A program made the position numbers and the translations under genes. The notes beneath the pieces are model-generated. The model was given only the letters and a program-made list of their open reading frames with translations. It had not been told where the DNA came from and did no database searches. Below, one piece after another: positions 22,728 through 33,523 of a stretch of 64,000 nt of DNA. Every line of letters begins with the position of its first letter. The first letter of the stretch is position 1. The stretch is from Lonicera japonica (taxonomy: Eukaryota; Streptophyta; Magnoliopsida; Dipsacales; Caprifoliaceae), in the NCBI GenBank assembly GCA_021464415.1, contig CM038466.1:31712833-31776832 (forward strand), read 5' to 3'.

Positions 22728-23911
22728 ATGTCGATCAGCATCCGACAGCGAGGTACTCCATGTCCTGCCTGCTCTTTTCGCCGCAGAGCTTGTCCTCCTT
22801 CTTGTGAATCAGTTAAAATCTTTCCAAATGCGTATCATCGTCGAGATTATCACACAATCTTTCCGTTTTCGGGGTAAAAAGTGTTGAATTTTTTTTACAA
22901 CACGTACCGGATCACAAACATCGTGAAACTCTCGATTCGTTTCTCTTTGAAGCTAAGGCAAGAATCCTAAATCCTGCTGGTGGATGCGCTGCCCTCCTTA
23001 CCTCTCTTGATCAAAAGCTTGAGGCTCTGCAGTCACGAATGACGGCGTTGGAGGCTCGACTGGACAGCGAGTCTCCCAGGGTTAATCCGTCATTTTCCTT
23101 TGTCCCTCCTGCAAGTTCCTCAAGGGCCAATCCATCCGACTCCCTTGCTCACCCACCAGGCTCCGTCGCTTCTCCATCCGGCTCTGGTCGACGCCGCCAC
23201 CGTTCGACCGGAAAACTGCCGGAGAAAACTCCAGCCTCCAGGTCATTTGCCTACCCATCCGGCTCCTTTAATCACCCATCCAGCTCCTTTGCCTCTCCAC
23301 CTTGCTCCTTTAACCTTCCTGCAAGTTCCTCAAGGGCCAATCCATCTGACTCCCTTGCTCACCCACCAGGCTCCTTCGCTTCTCCATCCGGCTCCTTTAC
23401 TCACCCATCCGGCTCCTTTGCCTCTCCACCTGGCATCTTTAACCCTCCTGCAAGTTCCTCAAGGGCCAATCCATCCGACTCCCTTGCTCACCCACCAGGC
23501 TCCTTCGCTTCTCCATCTGGCCCCTCAGAGAATCCTCTAGAACCTGGGGTTCTTCCGACCCAGGAATATTTGTTGGAGCATCCTCACTACAAAAGTTTTT
23601 TAAGGCTCCTCTCATCAACCCCTGATATCCGTCTACCAACCGTGAATCCTTCCGAACACGGGGATCCTCTGACAGCAGTAGATATGCCGGCATATCCGAC
23701 TCTGTCAGATTACCAAGTTGCTTTGGATGGTTTCTCAAAGGGGTCTCCTCAAATTAGTTCTGTTGCGGAGGTTGCCGGATTAATGACTCCGGATTGGACT
23801 ACCTTAGGAGATATAGAATACAATTCGCTCTCTGCTTCTAACTTCACTGATATCTTGAATTTTGGTGCTGATGATTCTCAGAATCCATCGTCTTTCTCTT
23901 TTTTTCCTTAA
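22728..23911 (+). pseudogene. captured LOB-domain (LBD) transcription factor frame, one frameshift
   Basis: From the ATG at 22728 the product starts MSISIRQRGTPCPACSFRRR and shows the exact LOB zinc-finger spacing C-x2-C-x6-C-x3-C (CPACSFRRRACPPSC). A one-base loss near 22860-22862 shifts the frame. The other frame then gives the GAS-type FGVKSVEFF, the block RETLDSFLFEAKARILNPAGGC and a coiled LTSLDQKLEALQSRMTALEARL, which fits L-x6-L-x3-L/M-x6-L. It runs open to a stop at 23911. LBD proteins are plant-specific DNA-binding regulators of organ boundaries and other programmes. The C-terminal half has Pro/Ser/Gly repeats. The usual family intron is not seen, consistent with an RNA-derived copy. 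I read it as a degraded passenger. If the missing base is an assembly error, it would be an intact gene of about 390 residues. Confidence 0.8.
23107..23530 (+). repeat. in-frame repeats in the LBD C-terminal region
   Basis: A block encoding PASSSRANPSDSLAHPPGS recurs three times (near 23109, 23318 and 23448), separated by shorter HPSGSF / SPPGSF units. The DNA copies are nearly identical, which suggests recent unequal exchange or slippage during replication of the element. Confidence 0.85.
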
Positions 23912-24270
23912 TAATGTGTGTTCCCTTCCTCCTCTCCCTGTCCAGTCACCTCCGTATCTCATAGACTTGCTTACCATTCACACGACAAATTGCCGGGACT
24001 TGTCCTGGACCACAAATTTAAAACCAACCTTTTGCATCGCCTTCGGGCGAGTCCAAATCCACTCAGCCTGTTATACGTACTGCTCGCGTATTCAGATCAA
24101 GTTTTTATTTCCTCCGAAAATTTCTACACCGGACCTCGCCGTTCTGTCGGCTCCTGTTATTTTCGTTACCGCCGTTCCTTTTGCCGGTCAATCATCAAAC
24201 ATGTCGAACAACCAAAACCAAATTCCATTTTCTCGCATCCAAGCTTCGGATCTCTAAGAGCCTCCTTCAG
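23912..24270 (+). other. retroelement 3' interior, unidentified, possibly captured
   Basis: This stretch is GC-balanced and has long open frames in two registers (23862-24257 and 23918-24325). I cannot match either product to a family. It may be a fourth captured piece or the element's own 3' sequence. Confidence 0.35.
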
Positions 24271-24282
24271 CTTGAGGGGGGG
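24271..24282 (+). other. polypurine tract of the LTR retrotransposon
   Basis: CTTGAGGGGGGG lies directly before the 3' LTR, in the position used to prime second-strand synthesis. Confidence 0.85.
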
Positions 24283-24582
24283 TGTTAAAGGAGATGATTC
24301 CTCTGATCCCTTCTATGCTGGATGATTCCCTTCTATGCTGGATGATTCCCTTCTATGCTGGATTATTCCTCTTTATTTCCTTTATTCATGTATTGCACTT
24401 ATGATGTTCCTCTGTAATTATTTATGTATTGTTTTCTTGTCTCCTAGATCTAGTTTTGTTCTTGTATATATATGGGCATAGATCCCTTGTAAACTGGGAA
24501 GCTTAACAATGTAACCCATTTGGGATCTTGAAGCATTAATATAATTGTTCACTTCTATTTCTATCTTGTATAATATTTAACA
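24283..24582 (+). repeat. 3' LTR
   Basis: This LTR of 300 bp matches the 5' LTR at every base I compared, including the three 20-bp tandem units. It is followed by the TTGAG target duplication. Confidence 0.95.
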
Positions 24583-24587
24583 TTGAG

Positions 24588-24660
24588 TTGGAAGCACTCT
24601 AAGAAAAGAGACAAAGATGAGGAGTTAGAAAATAGGGGTAATTTGGTCTATGCATAGAAT
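24588..24660 (+). pseudogene. sarcosine/pipecolate oxidase exon relic, 3' part
   Basis: Joined across the retrotransposon insertion, the reading EGVELEAL resumes the sarcosine oxidase C-terminal homology. It is soon lost to stops and AT-rich sequence. One copy of TTGAG belongs to the target site. Confidence 0.55.
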
Positions 24661-24708
24661 GGTTGCTCTGGCAAAGTATATTTTGCTCTGGCAATATCAT
24701 TGTCTTAT

Positions 24709-24732
24709 AATAATAATAATAATAATAATAGT
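24709..24732. repeat. AAT microsatellite
   Basis: A short AAT trinucleotide run with one AGT interruption lies downstream of the retrotransposon. Confidence 0.8.
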
Positions 24733-25194
24733 AATAAACTTATTTAAAGTAACCATATTAGATATTTTTGTTATTCCTTGTCATTATTGTTGTGTTGTTA
24801 AATTAGACATCATCATTTACCTTTGTTGAAGTGTAAGCTATCTTAAAAGAAAAAAAAATAATAAAATTAAATTAAAGTGCACCTTTTCAAGTAGGCAAAT
24901 TAGTTAGGTATCGAGATTGATGTTGATTTCTACATATACAAAGATAAAACATGGTAGTGGTGAAATGACATTGTTTCCATTATTCAAGAAAGTGATAAAT
25001 GTATTTACTTAATTCCTTATCTTATTGTTTGTGCAAAATAAATAAATAAATAATAAGAAATGTTCCTATTGTATAAGCACTATCTTAATTTTTGTATATT
25101 AGTACAAATGTTAAAGATGACACCTTGGTCTTAAGCTTTTAATTAGCTTAACAAATTAATCCAATGCTAATTTTGGTTCTCATATAATACTTTT

Positions 25195-25985
25195 TAATGT
25201 ATAATGTGACAGTACCATAAAACTGCTGAGAATGTATGGGCTCCACTTATTTTTTTTTGGGCAATGACATTCCCTCAATTCTTGTATCTTAACTGATTTA
25301 AAAATATTATATGACATGTCACCTAATACTTCAATTGTATCACATTTTTTCTTATATACGTATACTCAATGACACTAATAAATCCACAAAGTAGGGAGGC
25401 AGAGGTTGAATTATCTTGATAGAATGGCCTTGGAGTTGGACTTAAAGGAGCAAGTATAAGCTCTAAATTAGGAACTTTATTCGGTGATATTGACTTCATT
25501 AATGGTATTATTGATTTGTTAGAAGAATTTTTATGAGAAGTTGGTGATGATCCACATGGCCAAGCAGTCGTGGCTTTATTGTGTGAAACTTGTAATTGAG
25601 AGCTATCACTTTGAACATCATGTGAACTTGTTCTTGTGAGATATTGGTCATCTCCATCACCACCATTATTTGTATCGCATGGCTTGGAATTAGACATTTT
25701 AGCTTGAGATTGTGTTGGTTTGTTGATTTCCTCAATCTGTAATGTTTAAGCAGAATTTGTGTTAATATCATAATCGAGAATGATATATCTAAACAACATA
25801 AAATTCTAAGAATTTTATATGGCGTTACGCTGTGTTATTGAATTTATAAATTTATGATGTTCGGATTTTACAAATATACATGTTACTTATTAAAAAAAAG
25901 GAAAACAATTTTGTGAGATCTAATTTATCTTGCATGAAGTAGAATCATTGAAGTATAAGTAGCTGATATTTTTCTTGAAGACGAA
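25195..25985. repeat. duplicated 3' segment of the MYB gene, distal copy
   Basis: This segment aligns by eye with 28500-29340, including the terminal exon, part of the preceding intron and downstream sequence. It is itself flanked by a roughly 75-bp direct repeat (CTTAAGC-TTTAATTA...CAATGCTAATT-TTGGTTCT) at about 25120-25190 and 25990-26060. That suggests further unequal exchange. Confidence 0.8.
25323..25736 (-). pseudogene. second copy of the MYB gene's last exon
   Basis: This copy is open from a preserved splice acceptor (ACAG, exon start 25736) to a stop at 25323, 137 codons, in the same phase as the primary exon at 28687-29067. Both share [35 protein letters not shown] / [11 protein letters not shown] and [11 protein letters not shown]. 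The tail differs and is eleven residues longer. No DNA-binding exon accompanies it. It may be a dead partial duplicate or an alternative 3' exon reached by splicing from the MYB exon at 30736. The intact frame and acceptor keep the second option open. Confidence 0.6.
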
Positions 25986-25989
25986 ACAT

Positions 25990-28490
25990 TGGCCTTAAGC
26001 TATTAATTAACTCAATAAATTAATCCAATGCTAATTGTTGGTTCTTATATAATAACATGGTGATATATATTGACTACGCTTAGAAACGCATAATACATAC
26101 ACCAAAGTGCAAACTAATGATAAATGGGAAAGAAAATTAAAGTAAGTGCACTAAATAAGGGAAAAACATTAAGGATATCCGTAACTATGACATGTCAAAT
26201 AGGATGATCGGACGGTTTAAAATACCACTATAAACTTGGATTTCTACTAAAGATTCATTTAACTTATCAATTATCAAATCTTAGAGTTCACGAGCATATC
26301 ATGAGAAATGTATGACAACACTCATATAAATTGCATTCAATTCTACGTTCTGATAATGAAACTCATGTTCTTCACAAAAGGTAGTTATTCCTTCGTAATG
26401 CTAATGCGTGACAAAAACAAACTATATCTAACCAATTTTAGTTAATATCAAAAGTTTAACTAATGTCTAAGATTTAATTATGCGTATGCATGACATACGT
26501 CAGAACCTTTCTTAAACACTTGCTAAAACTAAAAATGGCAATATTTCGGTACCGATTTCGGATTGATACCAAAATAGCGCTTAAATCTCCTAGATTACTT
26601 GGATAACGAACTCAACTAAATAAGGGATAAGGACCGTCCTATATTAAGCCTCATCAGGGTTTTAGTGTAAAAATTCCTTAATTTGGGGGTTTTGAGGTCC
26701 TTTGTCGAATAATCGAACTAGAATTTTAAAGGTTCATGTTTTTAATGCATGAAAAGCTTACACTTCTATCCAGACTTATTAAATGACCTATAACCTATGA
26801 GAAATTCAAGCCACGGTCATATTTGATCCACAATTACACACTAATTGATCATACTTTATCACGCTTTCATAACGGACCCTGAACTTTGTGTTTACACTAA
26901 CATTATGATGAAAACTAAGCAAAACATGATCAAATTATAGAAAAAATTGCTAAACATACTTTGAAATGTAATAAGAAAGTACGCAAAATTTCAAAGCAAT
27001 CAGAAAACAATAGCATGTGTTAAAGAGAAATCACAGTTTGAACAATTTTTGAAACTAGCAATCTGCCAGCAACGCAAATAGCTTACTAACTTCTAAAAAT
27101 CTTGGAATTTGAATCTCCAAGTCAGTATGGCTTTGTAGAAAATTAAAATACAATCATTTAGATATGTGGATTGTTAAAAATGGATAAGAAACGAAAAGGA
27201 TACAATTAAATTAAAAATATATGAATTCTAAGGTTCTATGCGGAAATTACAACAATAATTTCAAATTTAAACATGAATCTCAATAAGTATTCAAATTCAA
27301 ACATATAATTAAAGAACAATCTAAGCATTAATAATCATTAATTGAAATAAATTAAGAAAAAGATTGAAAGAAAACTTTCGGTTTCGTATAATATCAAAAG
27401 TTAATGCCAATTAGGTTGCACTCAAATTGAAGGAGAACTATTATGTTGTATTAATTAATTATGTGTTCAATACATACCAAAAAGAAATTGAAACTCTCAA
27501 AAATTATCTCTAAGACTCTCTTTGAGTAATACGTGAATGATAAAGGTAAGTGATAATGCTGATTGTGCTATTCTTAAAAGCCCAAGGCAAAACTTAATAT
27601 TATCGATAATTTCAAAATTCAAAAAATTAAACTAATTTTTTAAGTAATTTAAAATACAAATAATCCAAAAGCTAAAAATAGCTTTTATTAACTATCAAGT
27701 TGTTGGTTTGGGAGACTGAATTTTCCGGGTCAAGTTTGAGTCGGTTTGAAAAATAATTAAAAAGAGAACATAAATTAGTTGGGCATGGGATTCAAATACT
27801 GGTCTGAGCATGAGTAGAGAGCTGACCACTTGCCATCTGGGCTAAACATCCCATTCAATTAATGTTTGCACTGTGAATTTATGTATTTTTTTCACGCTCA
27901 AATCTGATCATTTGACGCACTAATCGTATTTATGCCATAACTTTATGCTCTGAATTTCGATTGATACAAGGTTTTCACCTACGCATAACTAACTCAAAGC
28001 TCTAAAACTTCTATATCTAAATTTTTCTTCAAATTCTGCACGGATAAATACCAAATTTGGTTTAAACAGAGGCATTGCGAGCGATGAATCTCTTCTTCAT
28101 TTGAAATTTTTTTGAATTGATTCAAATGACTTTTTTTTCGCTTGGGATTGATTTATCGGCTTTTCTTAGTCTCTTTCATCCACTGAGCTTGGGATTTGCT
28201 TTTGGTTCACTTCTGGAACTCAATTTAGTTTCGAATTTGACCATGACTACTTTTGGGGGATTTTTGCTTCTAGATTCATTCTTGTTCATTTTTATCCTGT
28301 AAAAAGGTTAAAATGCACTAAATTCAAACATACTATCATATTTCATGTTTTAGACTCAAATATTAACAATTTCGGATAATTAGAATCAAATTCATGCATA
28401 TTAAACCATCTAAATATGTATAAAAATGCAATATTTTGGCTTAATCATATATAACAATTACAAAAATACATTTTATATATATAAAGAGAA
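25990..28490. other. region between duplicated MYB 3' exons, no gene seen
   Basis: It is mostly AT-rich with no recognised coding sequence. At about 27800-27870, read on the minus strand, GCCCAGATGGCAAGTGG followed by a TTTGAATCCC block resembles A and B boxes of a tRNA-derived SINE. A 61-codon plus-strand frame at 28117-28302 is hydrophobic and unsupported. Confidence 0.5.
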
Positions 28491-28686
28491 TAATATTTTG
28501 TACTTTTGAAGTACAATGTGATAGTATTGTAAAATTGTTGAGAATGTTTGGGCTCCACATATGACTTTCTGGGCAATGACATAGCTCCACTACTTATTGT
28601 GTCTTAATTGATTTTAAAATATTATATATATGACATGTCATGTAATACTTCAATTGTACCATTTATTTTTCTTATATACATATGAA

Positions 28687-30475
28687 TCAAATGACACTAA
28701 TAGGTCCACAATGTAGGGAGGTAGGGGTTGAATTATCTTGATACAATGACCTTGCAGTTGGAGTTGGACTTGAAAGAGCAAGTGCAAGCTCTAAATTAGG
28801 GGCTTCATTTGGTGAAATTGACTTCATCAATGGTATTATTGATTTGCTAGAAGAAGAATTGTTATGAGAAGTTGGTGATGATCCACATGGCCAAGTAAGC
28901 ATGGCTTTATTTTGTGAAACTTGTAATTGAAAGCTATCACTTTGAACATCATGTGAACTTGTTCTTGTGAGAAATTGGTCATCACCATTACCAGCATTAT
29001 TTGTATCAATTGACTTAGAATTAAACATGTTTGCTTGAGATTGTGTTGGTTTGTTGCTTTCCCCAATCTGCAATGTTTAAGCATAAACTATGTTAATATC
29101 ATAAGTGAGAGTAATTTATCAAAACAAAACAAAATTCTAAGAGTTTTATATGCATTACGCAGTATTATATATTAAATTTATAAATTTATGATGTTTGGGT
29201 TTTACACACACACACACTCACATACACACACATATATGTTATTTATTAAAAAAGGAAAAACATTATTGAAAGACCTGATATATCTTACATGAAGTACAAC
29301 CATTGGAGTATAAGTAACTGATATTTTTCGCTTCAAAATACGCAAGTAGACGAGTGTCATATATCCAGGGCCAATCTTATAGTGGGTTTGCAAGATTGGT
29401 AACCACTGTATAAGGCCCTTTTTAAAGCTAAATGTTTTTACAGCTTCTATAAGCCCAAATATGTTAAAACAAGACATATATACTTCCACTTGCACATTAA
29501 ATTTGCATATATAACATGTTTGGGTCCCACATATTGTATTTATTAAAAAAGACAAAACACTTTTGTAGGATCTAGTTCATCTTACATGAAATGCGATCAA
29601 GTGAGCATGAGTACTAAATATATTTCCTTTAAAATACTTATTTATAAGAATGTCATCTATGGACGGCCAGTCTTGCACACAGCGTGCAAGATTGGCCACC
29701 ACTATGTAAGGCCATTGTAATAACCGAATGCTTTTATAACTTATGATAAAGTCCTAATATTCTAAAGGATCATTACCTTTTGACTAGCTTCCATTTATGT
29801 GCCAATATTCTCCTTTGACACCCAAAATTTACATTAATTTCACTTTGACACTCATTTGGATAGTTTTCATTCAGTCAAATGGTTAAACCGTTAACATTAT
29901 TTTTTAATACTAAAAATACTCATGTGCCTAGATTTAAATGAAAACAAAATTATTTTCACAAGGCCATATTTTACTCGATTCAAATCCAAATAATGCGATC
30001 CACATATGTTTGCAAAGATCTTGCAACATTGATTATATATATAATAATAATATTCAATATTAACCACTTTATATGCCTCTAAATCACTGTCAAAATTGTG
30101 AAAAAAAATCATATTTTTAGAACTAGTTTCACAAAACTTGGGCATGAGTTTTCTCTCAATTTATCCACTGAACTTTAACCAAATTTTAGGTATAGAATCT
30201 ATATATGTACAAAATTTCATTTAATAACGACTCTCATAATAAACAAAAAATTGCACTACATCGTGCATGTATCGCACATAATTAGTGCACTATTCTAAAA
30301 CATAAATACATATATATATATATATATATGAGTCATGTTAATATGTCCCTCTAAGAGCACACGTTACGCACCTATAAATAGAAATAATTAAATTATAACA
30401 TTTATTAAATTACGGACATATTTTTATGGAAATTATTATTATTTCAATTCATAGTATGGACGGACTCATGTCATT

Positions 30476-30510
<35 letters not shown>

Positions 30511-32277
30511 AAATAATAGTCTAAAAGTATGTTATCTATGTCATTTTCGCATGCTGCTATATATCTATAAGTTTGACCATACATGTTAGATAATATTGTT
30601 CGTATGGACTGAACTTTTTAACAATGGATTTTTATCGCTAAAATATTAAGGGAATATTTTTAGCGACGAAAAACCATTGTTAAAAGCTATCCGCACCAAA
30701 AAAATTTGTACGTACATATATATATAAATATATACCATGTCAAAGAGGCTAGAGCGGCGTTTCTTCTTGCGGAGAGTAGGAGATTGTCTAATGAAGTATT
30801 TTTGCGCATGACTGGCAACTTGCGTAGGAGTCCTTGTTGGTACAAAATTTTTAGAAATACCCCTCCAATATCCTTTCCCCAACTTCTCTAATCCACTTAG
30901 AAAGTTTCTGTGTTCCTCTTCTGTCCACGCCACTCCTATCATATATATATACACAAATTAAAAATATTAGACCATATATACACATTTTTAATTAATTTTC
31001 TATTCATCATACATCCACAGAAAATGAAATTATGAATGCAAGGGAAAATATAAAAAATTAAAAGGGGAAAAAAAGGTAATGAAAGATGGACCAATTTGTC
31101 TGACCAACTTATTAAAATGTGGGAAGACTTTTATAAAATGTTAATTAACATATGTGTGCCAAATCAGTTAGCGTATTAAAACTTGGCCAAAATACTCTTT
31201 CTGTCCTAAATTAATTCTTTCACAATTTGTAAAAGAAAGTGTACGTACTAATTTTGGACCAATCAAGTATGTTTTAGAAAAGCGAAATTGCTAAAATAAA
31301 TACTTTAAATTTTTGGAGTAAGTTGAGAAATGGAACTCTGGTAAAATCTCAACGTGCGTGTACATAACAGCTAGCCCCTCGCCCCCTCATGGTGTGAAAA
31401 AAGTAAAATTAGCACAATTTTATGTACTTAACCTAGCTACAATGTACCATTAATTTAGAACAACATTTTAGAGTAAATGTCACGTAGTGTATTATGTGGC
31501 AATATACTAGATGCAGAGGTATGTATTGAGTAAATGTACACTAGACTTATCACATAGGCTTTACATGGCTTTGTTTCTATGAATGCATGACGGTACTTAT
31601 ATGGAAATTCACCATTGCATTTACATGAGGTGTCTTAAATATCTACTAGTCTTTATTTCATCAAAAAAGCAACAAAATAGGAAGAAAAAAAAATATCAAA
31701 ACTGAATGTGATTATATAGATATACATGCACCTAATGATTCTATATTTTTTAGACAAAAGTGTAATTAGGGGTAATTTTAGGGGTGTTATATGTAATTAA
31801 TTGCTCTTTGTCTAACAAACAAATTAATATTTAACAAAACAAAGTGAGAATATAGAAAATAGGAGGGACAAACAAAAGAAAGAAAGGGAAAATTCTTAGC
31901 TTACCTTTCTTCTTCTTTTGAGCTCGACCGACGCTATCGGAGAAATACCCAACAGATGTTTTGATAGAATTATTTTCATTAATGGAAAGCCGCGAAGAAG
32001 TTGAAGGAGAAGGAGATGAATAATTTGGTGGTGGTGTTGGTGAAGAAGAAAGTAAGCAATCCAAGCTAAAACATTTCTTCATTGCAATATTGTTACTATT
32101 AACGTGAGAACAACAAGAAGAAGGGCAAGAAGAAGAAAGTTCAAGTTGCACACCAAAGAGCCTTATTCCATTATTAACAACACTACTACTAGAAGTAGTA
32201 GATATGGTATTTTTGTAAGTGTTGCAAGTTCTTGAATTGTGACCAATTCTCCCACAATATGAGCACTTTCTAACCAT
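28687..32277 (-). CDS. MYB-related transcription factor with CCHC zinc knuckle (SHAQKYF type)
   Basis: Three exons: 32277-31905 (373 nt), 30935-30736 (200 nt) and 29067-28687 (381 nt with stop), about 317 residues, all with GT..AG junctions and matching phases. Exon 1 encodes [18 protein letters not shown], a CCHC zinc knuckle at the extreme N terminus. It then has GIRLFGVQL, matching the R/KLFGV repression motif, and ends in GRAQKKKK. Exon 2 is a single MYB repeat ([20 protein letters not shown] ... [11 protein letters not shown]) with the diagnostic SHAQKYF and a basic [12 protein letters not shown] end. Exon 3 is Ser/Asn-rich with conserved short blocks. The architecture is that of the KUA1/MYBH group, mostly nuclear repressors acting in growth, senescence and sugar or light responses. 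The exact paralogue is unknown. The terminal exon is duplicated 3.3 kb downstream. Confidence 0.92.
29197..29237. repeat. CA-rich microsatellite
   Basis: Interrupted CA/CACT dinucleotide run in intron 2 of the MYB gene. The duplicated downstream copy lacks the expansion. Confidence 0.75.
29280..29770. repeat. diverged direct repeat in MYB intron 2
   Basis: Two roughly 250-300 bp units share CTTACATGAA, a GCAAGATTGG block followed by ACCACT-TAAGGCC, and similar flanks (about 29280-29500 and 29577-29770). The part of the first unit nearest the exon also occurs in the duplicated segment at about 25900-25985. Confidence 0.55.
30614..30686. repeat. long near-perfect hairpin (fold-back element)
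   Basis: Left arm 30614-30647 and right arm 30653-30686 are 34 bases each with a 5-base loop. They pair with only a few mismatches: AACAATGG with CCATTGTT, and CGCTAAAA with TTTTAGCG. It lies in MYB intron 2, about 50 bases from the exon 2 donor. It probably belongs to a tiny MITE family also hinted at near 18790 and 20134. Confidence 0.8.
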
Positions 32278-32514
32278 CTTTTTGCACACAAACCTCAATC
32301 TTTGCAATATTACTTGCTATATAGAGAAAGAGGAGAGAGAGGGGGGGGATTTAATATATAACAATTGTGTTTGATACTACAAATAATGGTGGAATATGGT
32401 TAAGTTGTGTGGTGGGGTTTATGGAAATATTTAATGCATTCCAACAGGAGATGTTTGGATGGATATTCTGTATCTTTTTGATATTTTTCCAACTTGGGTT
32501 GTTGCCTACAAAAA

Positions 32515-32518
<4 letters not shown>

Positions 32519-32567
<49 letters not shown>
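32519..32567. repeat. TC microsatellite upstream of the MYB gene
   Basis: About 24 uninterrupted TC units lie roughly 240 bases upstream of the MYB start codon. They read as GA on the gene's own strand. A purine/pyrimidine-rich block at 32323-32348 lies closer to the gene and may be part of its leader. Confidence 0.95.
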
Positions 32568-32569
<2 letters not shown>

Positions 32570-33050
32570 AAATTAAACGGCTTGGTGCAATAACTAGCTA
32601 GCTAGAATTAAATATGTGTAATGTTAGAGGTAGAAAGGTATACAAAAATTTGTTAGGTATATAAAATTAAATGTATTTAATTGGTCAAGAATTAACTAGA
32701 TATATTTGTAAATTGGTGAATAAAGTAAAACAATTATTTTTGTGAGTGTTATTGTTGTCAACTACGCTTATTATCAGCATAATATACAACTTCTCTAAGT
32801 AATACTATATTCTAACAAAGATAATATTGTTTTGACAATATAATTATCCTCCTTGATCTGTTTGTTGCGTATATATATGTATATTGTCTTTTTACTGTGA
32901 ACAATTTACACTTGTAAAAAAGTTAAAGTGTTGAAATATATTGTGGTTCAATATGTTTGATAAATAGTTAATCTCAACTGAAGTGTTATAATGTGTGGTT
33001 ATGTAAAAAAAAATATAAAGTGTTAATTTTTCCAAGTATAAACACTCTTA

Positions 33051-33523
33051 GGCATTATTTGGTTCAAGGATTTGAGGATTTAGGAAAAGAAGGTCATTAC
33101 TTTCCTTTGTTCAGTAAGCACAAATTCTGAAAATACTTTCTTGACATAGGGAAAAGTAGGGGGAAAATCATTCCACTCAGACCTCATGGGATTGATTTTC
33201 CCTTCTGATTTTCCAACATTTATTATAAAAGTTTTGGATAACAATACCTCTACCTAAATATATTATTGCCAAATTTACTCATTGAATCACTTTCTTTTAT
33301 TTTTATTTTAAAATATAAGTGTATTATTGAAATATTGAAATATTTTTATTTTTCTTTCATGTACTAACCAAACACCAGAAGGAAAATCAAATGATATTTT
33401 TTGAATACTTTCCATACTTTACCAACAAACACATGAAATAAAACCTAACAGGAACTTTAATTTTTTCCACCCCTATAGGAAAGACAAGGGAATTGATTTA
33501 CCTTCTGTAAATCAAATGAGACC
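33051..33523. mobile_element. Tourist-like MITE
   Basis: A 473-bp non-coding element starts GGCATTATTTGGTT and ends AATCAAATGAGACC, with TTA target duplications at 33048-33050 and 33524-33526. The ends suit the PIF/Harbinger superfamily. Confidence 0.8.

Larger units (their letters stand above)
20713..24582 (+). mobile_element. complete gene-capturing LTR retrotransposon, non-autonomous
   Basis: The element has 300-bp LTRs at 20713-21012 and 24283-24582, both TG...CA, that I see as identical base for base. A perfect target duplication TTGAG lies at 20708-20712 and 24583-24587. The primer-binding site TGGTATCAGAGC starts directly after the 5' LTR and matches the 3' end of initiator methionine tRNA, as in most plant Copia elements. 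A purine tract precedes the 3' LTR. The 3.27-kb interior shows no gag, protease, integrase or reverse transcriptase. It holds host-derived pieces instead: a PYL receptor half (21208-21567), a DUF620 piece (21558-21773) and an LBD-type frame (22728-23911). Mobility would need enzymes from a related autonomous element. The layout recalls gene-transducing retroelements such as maize Bs1. Superfamily assignment is inferred from the primer site and termini only. Confidence 0.93.

Noticed and set aside
23439..23738. Minus-strand 99-codon frame
   Set aside because: It is antisense to the LBD C-terminal repeats, with no recognised domain.
32367..32576. Plus-strand frame ending in a Leu-Ser repeat
   Set aside because: The Leu-Ser tail is the TC microsatellite in translation. 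It lies upstream of the MYB gene, on the opposite strand.
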